A stretch of DNA of 64,000 nucleotides from Silene conica (GCA_029255685.2 CM055318.2:27826001-27890000); one strand, 5' to 3'. Shown: positions 23,663-34,592, counted from the first letter of the stretch. The notes: generated from the sequence alone by a model not told the origin. Numbers and translations are program-made.

Positions 23663-24389
23663 TTGAAAAGACGGAAACCAAGACATAAAACGACTAGAAT
23701 GATATAATACGAAACAAACCTAAGCATGCGATTCTAAATCAAACACACAAACGTAATTAAAATCAAGCAAATACGAAATACGAACGGGAAAACGACACAC
23801 AACCAAATACTAGAAAGCCAATGGGCCGAATATGCAAAATAAAGCCATATGGGCCGAATGTATCAGATTATGGGCTAATGAGCCGAATGTAGTAGGGTAG
23901 CAAAGTCTTGGAGCCAAAAGAGTTTAAGGTAACCGAACATATCCAATTACATGCCAACTGGGTCGAATAGGGATAAGGAAAATGCGCCACAAAGTTTAAT
24001 AGAGTGAAGCAAAAGCAAAAAGGAATGAAAAGATAAGGGTAACGGAAGGCTTGTGGAAACGGACTCCACCAACACGGCCCAAACCAACCACGTCAAAGTT
24101 CCAAGCCCAAACCTGCAAAACAACGTTTGTTAACAACAAAAACATGAACGGAGATCATTATGGGTGACGGATTATATGAGGATTAACGAAGTCGGGACGG
24201 GTACGATATTCCAATGTGTCCAACCGATCAAGGCAACTTGCGACATTACGACCTTGAGCATCGATCACACGCTCGAAGTTAAGAACCTTGAGTGACAAAG
24301 CTTTGACCGTGGCTAAACAATGTCCACCATCCTCACGTAAAAGTCGAGTGTCACGAACAAGAGCCCCTCCTTAGGTTGTGAGAAATTGG
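23663..24389 (-). other. Non-coding stretch between the env-position ORF and the 3' LTR of Sirevirus B
   Basis: About 730 bases without a supported ORF. GGGCCGAA or GAGCCGAA words recur at about 23823-23895 (three times in 75 bases). No other feature is assigned. Confidence 0.5.
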
Positions 24390-25676
24390 TGACGGTCACT
24401 TATCAAGATGACTTCCTCCTTAACCGTCTAAAGTTCATGGCATATATGAGTAAGATGCCCTTCAATCTTTCGCATCCACTCACACAACTCACCATCCTCA
24501 TTCATCTTGCTTCCATTCTCGGCCTTAGGACCTTTTAACCCGGATATCAATGTGAATATTTTATCCACCTTTCCCTCCAAATCGACCAAGTTTCCATTCA
24601 CCTTCGTTTCCATTCACCTTCGTTTCCTCACTCTCACGCCCAAACACCAAGTCACCATTCTTACCAAATATTCCCATCAACTTCATAAGCTTGTCATTCA
24701 TCCTATCTCGAGGAATGACACCATAGCTGTTCACATCGACTACCCCTGCATCAAACAACGACTCCGAAACCCACATTCCATACGGTATATCAAGAGAAGT
24801 GCTAAACCTTTCCTCGACCAAGATTTTCGAAATTTGAACAATTTTAGCGAAAAACAGAGGCGCTAAATTTACTTTGACACCGGTCATCTAGTTATAGAGT
24901 ACTATAGATTCACAACAATTGAGTTTGTCATGACCACCTCGTCGTGGCACGACCGTGTTCCACAAGAAATTAACAAAAAATTCAGTTTCGGATTAAAAGA
25001 GCTGGTTAACAGCGGACTCACCTCCGATGCCTCATCATCAAAATACTTTTTAATTTCCATCTTTTCGACTTTAGACACATTGGACCATTCTTTACTTGGG
25101 TCAAGAATGAGTCCGTCGTTCTTCAACCGAAAGACACGACATACGTCTTCCACAGAGATTTCCACATCCCTACCATTAACAACCGCCTTAACCCCATCCT
25201 TAACCATTTTCACAGAAGCATAAAACTGAACAAGTTCAATTGGAAAGAACAGACCCGAAAAGTTACTGACATACACCCAGTCTTGAAATAATAAAAAAAT
25301 CTTTAAAGAACTTTAGAGATGGAGACCCGTCGACCCTAGAAGTCGGATAAAATCTACCCGCATGCACTGAGTAAGGGAGTAATCGTTCAATGAGCATACC
25401 TTCTTGTTTGGTCATGCGAACTTTTTCAAGACCGTCTTTGGTTGCCTCGCCGGAAATGTCACGAAACAGGGGTCGAGGAACTTGATCGGAAAACTCTTCC
25501 TCCATAACAGCTTTTCCTTTTTCCAACTTGCATCATTTGCTAGATTCGGTTTTCGGCACAGTGACTGTGATCGGTTCCGGTGATGGTGGTGGAGAGGGTG
25601 ATGGTGGTGGAGAGGGCGTTGGTGTTGGAGATGGAATTTTGTGGCGAGAGGAACGACGAGCAGAGAGAGGCGGCAT
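24390..25676 (-). pseudogene. Sirevirus env-position ORF, similar to the putative plant transposon protein domain
   Basis: In the element's sense, an ORF follows pol. It starts at ATG 25676 (MPPLSARRSS), has a Pro/Ser-rich segment, a TGA near 25535, continues in frame in 25526-25263 (KGKAVMEEEFSDQVPRPLF), shifts frame near 25270 and resumes in 25276-24902 (VSNFSGLFFPIELVQFYASV, VNGRDVEISVEDVCRVF) and 24887-24428 (VKVNLAPLFFAKIV). The pattern resembles plant retroelement proteins annotated as putative plant transposon protein. It sits where SIRE1-type elements carry an env-like gene. I see no convincing signal peptide or transmembrane helix, so an envelope role is not supported here. Confidence 0.55.
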
Positions 25677-26243
25677 TCTTGGATGAATTTTTATGATTGG
25701 AAGATATAGTTGTGATTATGGTGAATTTTGGGTTGTATGTTTTAATGAAGTGTGGAGTTTATTTGATTTGAGGGATGAAGTTAGAGTGAGGATGAGGGTG
25801 ACGGTTATGGGGAGTGATGGAGTGTGAGAGTGGTAAAAGGTGGGGGGTGTTACGTGGGGTAGGTGGTAAAAGGTGGGGGGGTAATTAATTTTAGGTATTA
25901 CGTAATTATTTGTTGCGATTTGGTTGTTACGTAGATGTGGTACCTGATTTTATTAGCACGAGTTTATAATAAGTTACGTACTTGAGGTACGTAACTATAC
26001 GTATATATATAATATTAATATAATAATATTTTAAGGCAAAAATTTCGTTAATATTTGAATATTATTATTTTGATTGAGATAATGGTTATGTTCGTTCGTA
26101 TAACATATAGCATGAAATAATCAAAATTCGAGCATTCGATAAAAATAACACACAAAGGCATGCAGCGGAATATACGGACACAGTCATATAATTCTGTCCT
26201 TTTCATAGTCAGTCATTGGGTTATTTTTAGCTCTTAAGATCGA
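25677..26243 (-). other. Spacer between pol and the env-position ORF of Sirevirus B
   Basis: About 570 AT-rich bases with no ORF or recognisable motif. A GGTGG-rich patch at 25560-25625 belongs to the Pro-rich start of the neighbouring ORF. Confidence 0.5.
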
Positions 26244-27297
26244 TTAGGTGCCACCGATTAAACCAATTTCCAATCGTAAAGTCTCAAATCGTTCTCTAGC
26301 CAAAGGTTTGGTAAAAATATCTGCCCATTGTTTTTCTGTACTACAAAATTCCAACATAATGTTTTTCTTTTCTACATGGTCACGTAAGAAGTGATGTCTT
26401 ATTTCTATGTGTTTTGTTCTCGAGTGCTGAGCCGGGTTCTTAGATATAATTATAGCACTCGTATTATCACATAATATAGGTACACATCCCACGTCAATAC
26501 CATAATCAAGTAATTGTTGTTTTAACCATAGGAGTTGGGAACATACCAGTGCGGCTGCAATATATTCTGTTTCTGCAGTTGACAAGGCGACAAAATTTTG
26601 TTTCTTGGATGCCCATGATATAATACATGGTCCAACGAAGGTTGCAAGTCCAGAAGTACTTTTCCTGTCTAAAGAACAACCTGCATAATCCGCATCTGAA
26701 TATCCTAGTAGGTTAAAATTACAGTCTAGGGGATACCATAAATATAATTTTGATGTTCCAATTACATATCGTAGAATTCTCTTAACCGCAATCATATGCG
26801 ATTCTTTTGGTGCAGACTGGAACCGAGCACAGACGCAGACACTAAACATTATATCTGGACGACTTGCAGTAAGATAAAGAAGTGAGCCGATTATACGTCT
26901 ATAAGTAGTTTCATCTACTGACTTACCGTCTTCGTCTTTGGTGAGCTTTTTATCTGTTACCATTGGAGTAGGCATGGGATGAGAGGATTCCATTCCGAAT
27001 TTCTTTCTTAATTCTTTGACGTATTTTTGTTGATGCACTTTGGTACCCTCGTTCGTTTGTTGAATTTGAACTCCAAGGAAGAATTTTAATTCTCCCATCA
27101 TACTCATCTCGCACTCGGATGTCATCAACTCTGAAAAATATTGGCACAACTTTTTGTTGGTTGAGTTAAATATAATATCGTCAACGTAGATCTGAACTAC
27201 TAATATGTCGGAATTTTCACTCTTCAGAAATAGTGTTTGGTCCACTGATCCTCTCTTGAATCCGCTTTCCAATATAAACTTTGATAGTCTGTCGTAC
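26244..27297 (-). pseudogene. Sirevirus B reverse transcriptase C-terminal part and RNase H
   Basis: The 342-residue frame (27272-26244) carries the second half of copia reverse transcriptase (QTLFLKSENSDILVVQIYVDDI with the catalytic YVDD, FFLGVQIQQ, YRRIIGSLLYLTASRPDIMFSV) and a complete RNase H region (GYSDADYAGCSLDRKSTSG, STAETEYIAA, CDNTSAI, HIEIRHHFLRDHV, DIFTKPL). The frame is intact. It is cut off from its N-terminal half by CACTA element C. Its first codons continue the conserved QAPRAW/YDRL motif whose first part lies at 38177-38205. Confidence 0.9.
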
Positions 27298-27300
27298 CAT
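27298..27300. other. Target site duplication of CACTA element C, left copy
   Basis: CAT precedes the left terminal repeat. CAT also follows the right one at 38174-38176. A 3-bp duplication is diagnostic of CACTA elements. Confidence 0.85.
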
Positions 27301-27660
27301 CATTACTACAAAAAGGGGAAACGAGGACGGTTGAAAACCGTCCTAAAACATGAAAGGAACCGTCCTAAATTCCCCCGTCCTCGTTGCCTACGAGGACGGT
27401 TGAAAAAAAGTCAAACCGTCCTCTTTGTATATATCAAAGAGGACGGTTGTACTGTGAACCGTCTTCTTTGTATATATCAAAGAGGACGGTTGTAATTTGA
27501 ACCGTCTTCTTTGGTATATACAAAGAGGACGGTTGTAATTTGAACCGTCTTCTTTGATATATATGAAAGAGGACGGTTGCATATAGAACCGTCTTCTTTG
27601 ATATTTTTAAGGAGGACGGTTGGAGTTTTGAACCGTCTTGTTTTGAACATGTTGACATAA
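27301..27660. repeat. Left terminal repeat and subterminal palindrome array of CACTA element C
   Basis: The first bases are the terminal repeat. GAGGACGGTT then recurs at 27323, 27392, 27439, 27482, 27525, 27569 and 27612, each facing an AACCGTC(C/T)TC partner. The last five copies are spaced 43, 43, 44 and 43 bases. The array is a likely TNPA binding region. Minus-strand short ORFs through it are repeat artefacts. Confidence 0.9.
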
Positions 27661-28108
27661 TTTTAAAAGGTGAATTTTAGGACGCTTATGAACAAAACTG
27701 TCCTGTATAGCCAATTTTTTGGGCGCCAATTTAAAACAATTATCGCAAGCCATTATGCTCGCACAATTACCGCAAGCCATTTAAAACCGTCCTATATAGC
27801 CAATAAACGCAGCAGTAGTCACATGCCCCCACATGGCAGCAATGAGACAACAACAACACAGTACCAAACGACTATACAAACCACAAGCACATACTACCAA
27901 TTAACTCAACAATGTTAATTTCATATAACGAACAAAAGAACAAAAGAACGAATTTTTGACAACAATGTTGTTTCATTAACTTAAATATATCATCTCCTAC
28001 ATTTTCGAAAAAAGCAATAAGTTTGTTTCTATAAAATACGAACTATAATATAAGTTCAACACAACTTACAAAATTTGAAGCTATCTAGATAGAATCCGTT
28101 GGTATACT
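27661..28108 (-). other. 3' flank of the TNPA-ULP1 gene in element C
   Basis: About 450 AT-rich bases between the left array and the stop codon of the TNPA-ULP1 gene. It is probably 3' UTR and terminator. No poly(A) signal is assigned and no ORF is credible. Confidence 0.4.
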
Positions 28109-31100
28109 TTAAACGCTTCCTTCAAATCCTTGCGCCTGAAACTGCAATACATATGTTGCCCAAATGTCCCGCACCTCGTCAATTTGATCAACTAAGTATG
28201 TCTTTGGTGCCTTAAACATGAACTATACATAGAAACAAAAGACACAATTACAATCATTTACACAAGGCGTGTAATTTATATCAAAATAAGTAAATATTGC
28301 GGCCAAAAAACAATAAAGCACGTACACTTGGCATAATATTAATATATCGTCCTCTAATGATCTCCAACATATATCGGCAGACGTAATATCCACATAAGAC
28401 GCTTCCAATGGGCTGCATAGGACACTAAATCGAAATCATGTGAATTTGACTACAACTTATAAACAAGAAAGTCATAACAATAAAACATAAACTACTATAT
28501 ATAATTATTTAGGAGATAACAAGATTATTAGTTAGAGCGAGAGATACCTTTATTATTTTCCATTCAAACTCTTTTTGTTGACATTTCTCAGGATCCATAG
28601 AACTTATCTTCGTAATTGCCCTGTGTTAAATATATGTTATAAACGCCTAATTATAGTTATTTTACGAAATAAAGTAAATGTAAATATACTTGATAATTGA
28701 AATTTCTTAAATCATATACATGCTAAACTTACATATTAATTGTATCCTTCAAAAATTTACGAGGCTCTCGAATTCCAAGTGGATCACACCAATATACTAC
28801 ATTATCCTTTGGATTGATAACAGCCAACATCCAATGATCAATACCATTTATAAATTTAACAATGTATCAATATCAATTAGTAGCATTAAATAATATAGTT
28901 AGTATAGCTAGTTTGAAAAAAAAGGTACATACCCTTCAAAATATGGAGCAAAAATAATCTTTCGACCTCTTTCACAACCCGTACATGTCATAGCCTTATC
29001 AATATAGTCTGGCCGGTTATCTTCATTTTCAAAACTAGCAAACTTGGACAATGATGTGGGGCACAAGAATCCATATGAACTTGTACATTGATTACTCACT
29101 ACTAGTTCAGTCAAATACCTACCACAAAGAAGAAAGATAATTGTTGAAGGCACCATCACTATAAAATCAATGGGGTTTAATTGGTAGAAAAAGTATTTGA
29201 AGAGTAACCAAACCTCATGAACAAAGCAATGTGGGAGGCCCTTATCTTTTCTTCATCACACCAATGAATAAGATCTTCATAGTTAAGCATGCATTTCTGT
29301 TTATGGTGTAGTACATGCTCATCTATATCCACATTAATCATCGTTGCACTTGTCTTTAACACGCGAGCCTCATTTGCCAACTTCTTCAATGACAAGGTTC
29401 TCCACTTTTGCCTGAACTCGAGACTAACTTTCACACCAAGAAAACTGGTTGATGTTGTTGGGTCTAAAGACATAAACTTTGGTTTTGTAGAATTGGTTCG
29501 TTCCGGTGTATGTTCTTCTCCCATATTTTTCTGCAAGAAAGATGCAAAAAATAGAAATATTTCACAGCAATTCAAAATGAATTTGAACTATACATGCCTC
29601 TTTATGCCAACAATTGAAATTACCTCATTAGGAGTATGAATATGCTTTTGTGGCCATTGAACAAATGAGTCCTTAGCATCACTTAATATCTCCAAGTCAC
29701 CAACGGGAACAGACAACAAAGCTTTTTCGGACCCCTTGTAGATTCTCTTGATTGTGACTTTTTTAAAACCATCACGTAGGGTGGTGCCGTGAATGGAAAC
29801 AAACTCCCCATCATGTGACGTGTACACCAACCCGAAAGCAATCATCTTTATCGGTTTTCCTGGCAATGATAATAAACATTTCTGCAAAGCCTATACATTA
29901 TATATTGCATTAGGGTATAATTAACTCAGGAACAGGCTAAATTGACAAGTGTATGGTCTACATGTTAGATATAAAACAGTACCTATGGTGTTGAGATAGA
30001 AAACTTCTGAATAGTGGTGACTGGAGTACGAACTACCTCTGCTGGTGTTGAGATAGAAACATTTGGAATGGTGGTCACTGGAGTACGGAAAACCTCGGCA
30101 GATAGTGGCTCAGATAGTGGCTCCTCACTACAAGATGGCTCACTTAGTGTGTCCTTATTATGGGATGACTCATCGTTAGGTGACTCCTCTCGGGCTGGTG
30201 ACTGAGTCCCTTCCAAAGGTTCACGGCTTCCATGTGTACTTTTAGTTGTCGCGTCTATAAAACGAGCTAATACCTCTTCACTTGGCCGCTCTCCTGTTGC
30301 CAGAACTTCAACATCACCATTTGAGTTTCCTTTAATTGCTCTTCCAAAGTCCTTATCTACACAAGAAAATAATTGAGCACGACTTGATCAAATTATAGTT
30401 CTGACTCAAATTTGAATGAGTAAGGCCGGTAAAGATTGGTATATTGACAAAATTATAGGCTGATGGCTGATCAAATAACAAATAAATAAATTACCTCTTC
30501 CTTTAACTGTGTTGGAGTCGGGTTTTTGGAAGGTTTCCCAAAATATTCTTTTATGCCTATGCCACTGGGAACTCCTCGGACACGACCAGGATGTTCGGCC
30601 TTGCCAATCGCCTTAAAGAGTATATCTTCTCGTCCATCGGGAACAAATACACCTGCCTCTATGTCTTTCTTTAGTGCTTCCTACGATTCATATAAAAGAA
30701 AATAGTTGTTAAACATTTCTTTTTGGTAAAAGGTAAGTATATAAAATATATCAAGAACAAAAGTACATCTGAGACTACATCTAATACAAGGTATTCATAA
30801 ATAAGAGTCGAATATACATATACTTACAATTTTATTTTCCACTTCCTTAACATAATCAGTCATATCTCCATTCTCGGACTGGTGAGCCCTTAGCCAAATT
30901 AAATATCGATCAACTTTCTCCAATGGGCATCCCTTTGCGGCGAAATCTTCTTTCTAAAAAAACATTTAACTTAAGTTGGCTAAAATATCAAGTGTGAATG
31001 CAAAAAAAAATTAAAAGTTAACTTACCACTTTCTTCTCAATGCCCCGATATCCTGCTCGAGAACCATGGTATTGTGCTTTCCTTTGAGCCGTATTCTGCT

Positions 31101-31821
31101 TATTTTTCTCACTAATAGCCTGTTTTTCATCTCAAAAATGGGATTAATAACACTGTGATACATAGTCAAGCTATCATAGTTTCTATATTATAAGAAAGAA
31201 ATTACCTTAAATGCATTAGTAGTATGGGAGACCACAAATGAATTCCATTCTTCCGGTGTTATCTGCTTCCACAAGGTTGGTGGTGTCGACCGTATAGCTC
31301 CCGTCTCCTTGTCGTATAACCAGTCACAGACTAACTTACTCTTCCACTTTCTCCATAACTCCCCCTGCCTTACCAAAACACCAATCTTCACGTTCCTTCC
31401 TAACCGTGAATGCCCCCTACATGGTCCAAGCAGATATTGTAAAAAACAAACCTTTTTTGTAAAAAAAAACATAATTCATACATAAAAATAAAGTAATTTT
31501 ATTCATATATACTGTGATATTATCTAGCATATCTTGTCTTGTCGGCTCATCTACATCGTCCCATTTTTCAACCGTGCAGCTAACGTGTCCCCGAACAGTA
31601 ATTCCAATCCAACTAGTAAACTTGGCAGCCCAATCTCCAGTCGGCAAGTTTAGCTCATTATCCCATTCTAAGTTAATTGGCTTCTCATCTCTGAGAGCTT
31701 TTGATGCTAACATTAGGACTGATCGACCCCTCTTAGAACGCTTCTCTCTATTTGTTGTACCATCATCAGATTGCCCTGAGTTGTTTCCTCTGTTACTACT
31801 CTTTCTCTTTTGCGTTGTCAT
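28109..31821 (-). CDS. TNPA-like protein fused to a ULP1 (C48) cysteine protease domain, multi-exon
   Basis: Read on the minus strand from ATG 31821 to TAA 28109-28111. Segments joined by plausible GT-AG introns include MTTQKRKSS..., HSRLGRNVKIGVLVRQG, AISEKNKQNTAQRKAQY, KEDFAAKGCPLEKVDRYLIW and AIGKAEHPGRVRGVPSG...YFG, the Transposase_24 signature. Next come a Ser/Thr/Pro-rich exon with an internal 22-residue-scale repeat (TPVTTI...SISTP twice, about 30060-29985), a DUF8039-like exon (29890-29588), a helical region and a ULP1 domain. The four ULP1 active-site residues are present: His in DHWMLAVI (28834-28836), Asp in YWCDPL (28783-28785), Gln in QPIGS (28413-28415) and Cys in LCGYYV (28392-28394). 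I found no clear stop inside exons. The protease is presumed to cut SUMO- or ubiquitin-like tags; the TNPA part would bind the element's ends. Exact exon edges are not all certain. Confidence 0.75.
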
Positions 31822-31849
31822 TGATCAACCTGCATATAAATAAGTTTTT

Positions 31850-32106
31850 AGAATTAGTATTCTTAAATTACAAATATATGGATGGTAATATAAAGTAGAT
31901 TACATATAAAGATGATTTCTAAGCCATTGAAAAGCAACTATCCTAGGTACCAGCAGCTTGTGTTCAGCAATTTCAGTATTACCAAAGCAGCCTGCTGTAA
32001 CCAAAAACAATTCCAAATTCACGAAGTCCAGACCAGGCTGGTTTTGGATGGCTGGGGAGTGATTTATGCTCTGGATGCTAGTTTGTTCCTGAAGTCTCTA
32101 AGTGCT
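31850..32106 (+). other. Unassigned segment at the left edge of the captured block in element C
   Basis: A plus-strand frame (from 31912: SKPLKSNYPRYQQLVFSNFS) is open but matches no family I recognise. It runs into the LINE-derived piece at about 32107. It may be more captured gene sequence or LINE sequence too diverged to name. Confidence 0.35.
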
Positions 32107-32930
32107 GGAATCCCACTATTATTGGGACGCCTATGTTCAAGGTTGCTACCAATTTGAAGGCTTTAAAACCAGTCCTGAAGGAGCTCAACAAGCATCGTTT
32201 TAGCAACATCGAAACGGCTGCTATGGTTAAACAAGGTCAACTTTTTACGGTTCAGGAACAACTAGGCGAAAAACCGGATAACATGGAGTTAAGGGCTATT
32301 GAGTCGAACTTGGACTGTGAATTATGTGCTGAGCATTGAGGATATACATGGTCAGGTATGTGATCTCTGGGCTTCTCTAAAATCGAGCATACTTGCAGGA
32401 ATTTTTATGGGATTCTCGTCCGGATTATAGTAGGCCACCGCTGGTTGCTTGGGATACTCTCTGCTATTCAAAGGAAGAGGGTGGACTTGGCATAAAAAAC
32501 ACTGAGGATATGAACATTGCTATGGTTGGGCGTATGGTGAATTGGATTGTTAGTGAGCAGAACTCTCTGTGGGTGAAATGGGTGAACCACAATTATCTGA
32601 AGGGTCGTGAGTGGCTGACCTATAGTCCCACTGCCCATTCAAGCTGGTCCTCACGTCGTATTTGCAAGGTAAAGGATCAGATTGCAGATGGGTAATCTAA
32701 TGGGGTTTGGTTTGGCTGTCCAAAAGGGTATTCCACGGCTAATTGTTATACCTGGCTTAGACAGCAGCGCGCAAGGGTACCTTGGGCTTCCGTAATCTGG
32801 AACTCTATGGCCCTGCCGAAGCATCAGTTTTTTGGATGGCTGTGTATGCATCAAGCTTTGAAGACTAATGACAAATTGATTTCCTATGGGATTGATATAC
32901 CAGCAGACTGCTATTTTCTTTACAGATTCC
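32107..32930 (+). pseudogene. LINE (L1-type) fragments: linker region and zf-RVT tail, reverse transcriptase core missing
   Basis: Two pieces of a plant non-LTR retrotransposon ORF2 lie in order. The first (32107-32337) carries the linker before reverse transcriptase (MFKVATNLKALKPVLKELNKHRFS). The second (32393-32695 and its continuation to about 32930) carries the C-terminal part: EFLWDSRPDYSRPPLVAWDTLC, EEGGLGIKN, then in another frame the zf-RVT-like VIWNSMALPKHQFFGWL, HQALKTNDKL and a terminal Cys. About 500 residues of reverse transcriptase are absent between them, so this is a doubly deleted fragment. A GGTATGT...TTGCAG sequence (about 32354-32398) sits at the joint and resembles a short intron. 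Confidence 0.75.
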
Positions 32931-33332
32931 AAAGTGATGACAAACTGCTTTGCTCAGGTAAGCTTTGCAACACGCCATGCAGCTGAAAGAGCATTCTTGG
33001 ACGGTAAAACATGGAACGGCCATAATCTACAGTTCAGTTGGGTTACAAGTAGTGAGGAAAGTCCCTCTGCTCTGAGAGAAACTCTAAACACTGAAGTTCA
33101 ATCTACAGAGCAAATAGTAGATGATAATTCTCAGATTACATGGGATCCCAATGAGAGTAATTCTTCTCCTCCCAAGTCATCTGATGAACTTTCTTATTCT
33201 GAAAATGGGTCTCCCGTTAAGCCAGAAATTTTGGATCTGAGAAGGCAATCGGAAGGAAGTAATGATGATCAGAACCAGGATGAGAATGCGGGGGCCAGTT
33301 TGAACGCTACTTGCATTCCTCAAGGGCGATAA
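32931..33332 (+). pseudogene. Captured host-gene fragment with an RRM-like segment
   Basis: The frame that ends with TAA at 33330 encodes a segment resembling the last strands of an RNA-recognition fold (VSFATRHAAERAFLDGKTWN, then GHNLQFSWV), followed by a Ser/Asn/Asp/Glu-rich hydrophilic tail ending in ATCIPQGR. It begins next to the zf-RVT piece of the LINE without an obvious boundary, near a CAG/GTAAGC word at 32957-32963. It is probably the 3' part of a plant gene. A SAC3/GANP-type protein with an N-terminal RRM-like region is one possibility that I cannot confirm. No complete domain remains, so it is called a fragment. Confidence 0.5.
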
Positions 33333-33590
33333 ATCTGTAAATTTTTGAATATTGTACAGCCAGGTGAACTGTTAATTTTTTGGGCTTTCTTTTTGTACAT
33401 TTTACCTCGCCAGGAATTATATAGATGAGTCCTTTCATTGTTAGACTGGATCACTCAGCAATCTAAATTTTGCGATCATCTCTTGAGGATTGTCCGTATT
33501 TACGCTCTGGATGCTACTCAATTCCAGACTCTAGGTTGTGGCAGTGGACAGAACAAGGTGAGCATTGGTGTAGTAGGGGTGTAAATTGGA
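33333..33590 (+). other. Probable 3' UTR or intron sequence of captured genes in element C
   Basis: T-rich, gene-like sequence after the RRM-like fragment's stop, with no ORF of note. It is followed by short direct duplications. Confidence 0.35.
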
Positions 33591-33735
33591 GATGCATCAC
33601 GAGACATACACAGATGCATCACGAGACATACACTTATGATAGGAATGGCTATAGTCCAGCATAAACTAACATCCTGCATAAACTAACAATGACAGCATAA
33701 ACAGGAATGGCTATAGTCCAGCATAAACTAACAAT
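33591..33735. repeat. Short direct duplications in element C
   Basis: GATGCATCACGAGACATACAC occurs twice in tandem (33591 and 33612, allowing for edge bases), and a ~30-base block starting AGGAATGGCTATAGTCC occurs at 33640 and 33702. These mark local copying at the edge of the low-complexity region. Confidence 0.75.
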
Positions 33736-34160
33736 GACTGCATAAAACAGCAGCAGCGTAGCATCGCAGGCAGCAGCAGCATTCAAGCAGTACAACAGTA
33801 GCAATAACAGAACAGTGCGACAACAACAATAACGCATAAAACCGTATAATGCAAGATGGTAGTAGCAATAGCGAAACAACAATATTGAAGTGTACAATCA
33901 GCGAGAAATAGAGGCAGAATTCAGAGTAAATCAAGTGTAGAAACCAGCAATGTTCAGTAGCGATAAACAACCATATTAGCGGTAAACAGAATGTAGCAGA
34001 ACAGTAGCAGTAATGCAGGATGGTAGTAGTAATATACAGACAACGTATAACAATAACAATAACAGTGAACACAACAGAGCAGATGGCAGCAATGGACAAC
34101 GACAGTGGCAGCCATGAAGGAATAGACGCAGCATCAAACACAATAACAGTGGGGGACTAG
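33736..34160. repeat. CAA/CAG-rich low-complexity region, first block
   Basis: The plus strand is dominated by CAG, CAA, GTA and ATA words without a fixed period. The minus strand gives spurious Cys/Leu/Val-rich frames. It lies just left of the SLU7 exon. Confidence 0.75.
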
Positions 34161-34371
34161 GGTGTAGGATTTGGAGTGGAGGGTAATATGGTTTGTTCTG
34201 TTTTGCGTATATGTAGTATATGATGTAGTATATGTCTTCTGCTCGTGGTACCTTAATTCAGATAAACCTGTAAGTTACTAACCCATTAGCAGACTTATTT
34301 TTTATGTGTGATTTGATTATGTGACGTGTAATGCTGAGATCTTACAAGTTTTTATCTTCTGTTCCATTCAG

Positions 34372-34484
34372 AGTTTGAAACATCAAAGGAAATGGAAATC
34401 TGATCCTAATTATACCAAGTCGTGGTATAATAGAGGTGAAAAGGGCTTTCAGGCAACCAAGTACCGGAAGGGTGCCTGTGCCAA
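34372..34484 (+). pseudogene. SLU7: Captured exon of pre-mRNA splicing factor SLU7
   Basis: A 113-base segment bounded by an acceptor (CCATTCAG ending 34371) and a donor (GTAAGT from 34485) encodes SLKHQRKWKSDPNYTKSWYN and then RGEKGFQATKYRKGACA. This is the highly conserved N-terminal region of SLU7, ending just before its CCHC zinc knuckle (the family continues N-C-G-A-M-T-H). SLU7 acts in the second step of splicing and 3' splice-site choice. Flanking T-rich sequence on both sides looks like the host introns. No other SLU7 exon is seen, and the exon is antisense to the transposon genes, so it is a captured passenger and not a host locus. Confidence 0.85.
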
Positions 34485-34570
34485 GTAAGTTTTGCTTATT
34501 TTCTACTCCTTCCGGCACTTGTTTAGTGCGTGTACTTTGATTTTGTTCTGTAGTCTATTAAAGCTGTTAA

Positions 34571-34592
34571 AATTATACCAAGTCGTGGTATA
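34571..34592. repeat. 22-base direct duplicate of part of the SLU7 exon
   Basis: Bases 34571-34592 are identical to 34408-34429 inside the exon. The shared block contains facing arms TATACCA and TGGTATA. The second copy lies at the start of the second low-complexity block. Confidence 0.9.

Noticed and set aside
27301..27660. Regularly spaced repeats resembling a CRISPR array
   Set aside because: The repeats are palindromic subterminal units of a plant CACTA element with near-identical spacers, next to a terminal inverted repeat and a 3-bp target duplication.
32354..32398. A short intron between the two LINE pieces
   Set aside because: GT...AG ends are present, but LINE ORF2 has no introns and the joint coincides with loss of the whole reverse transcriptase core, so a deletion is the better reading.
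34372..34484. A real host SLU7 gene in this region
   Set aside because: Only one exon is present, inside a transposon and surrounded by unrelated sequence.
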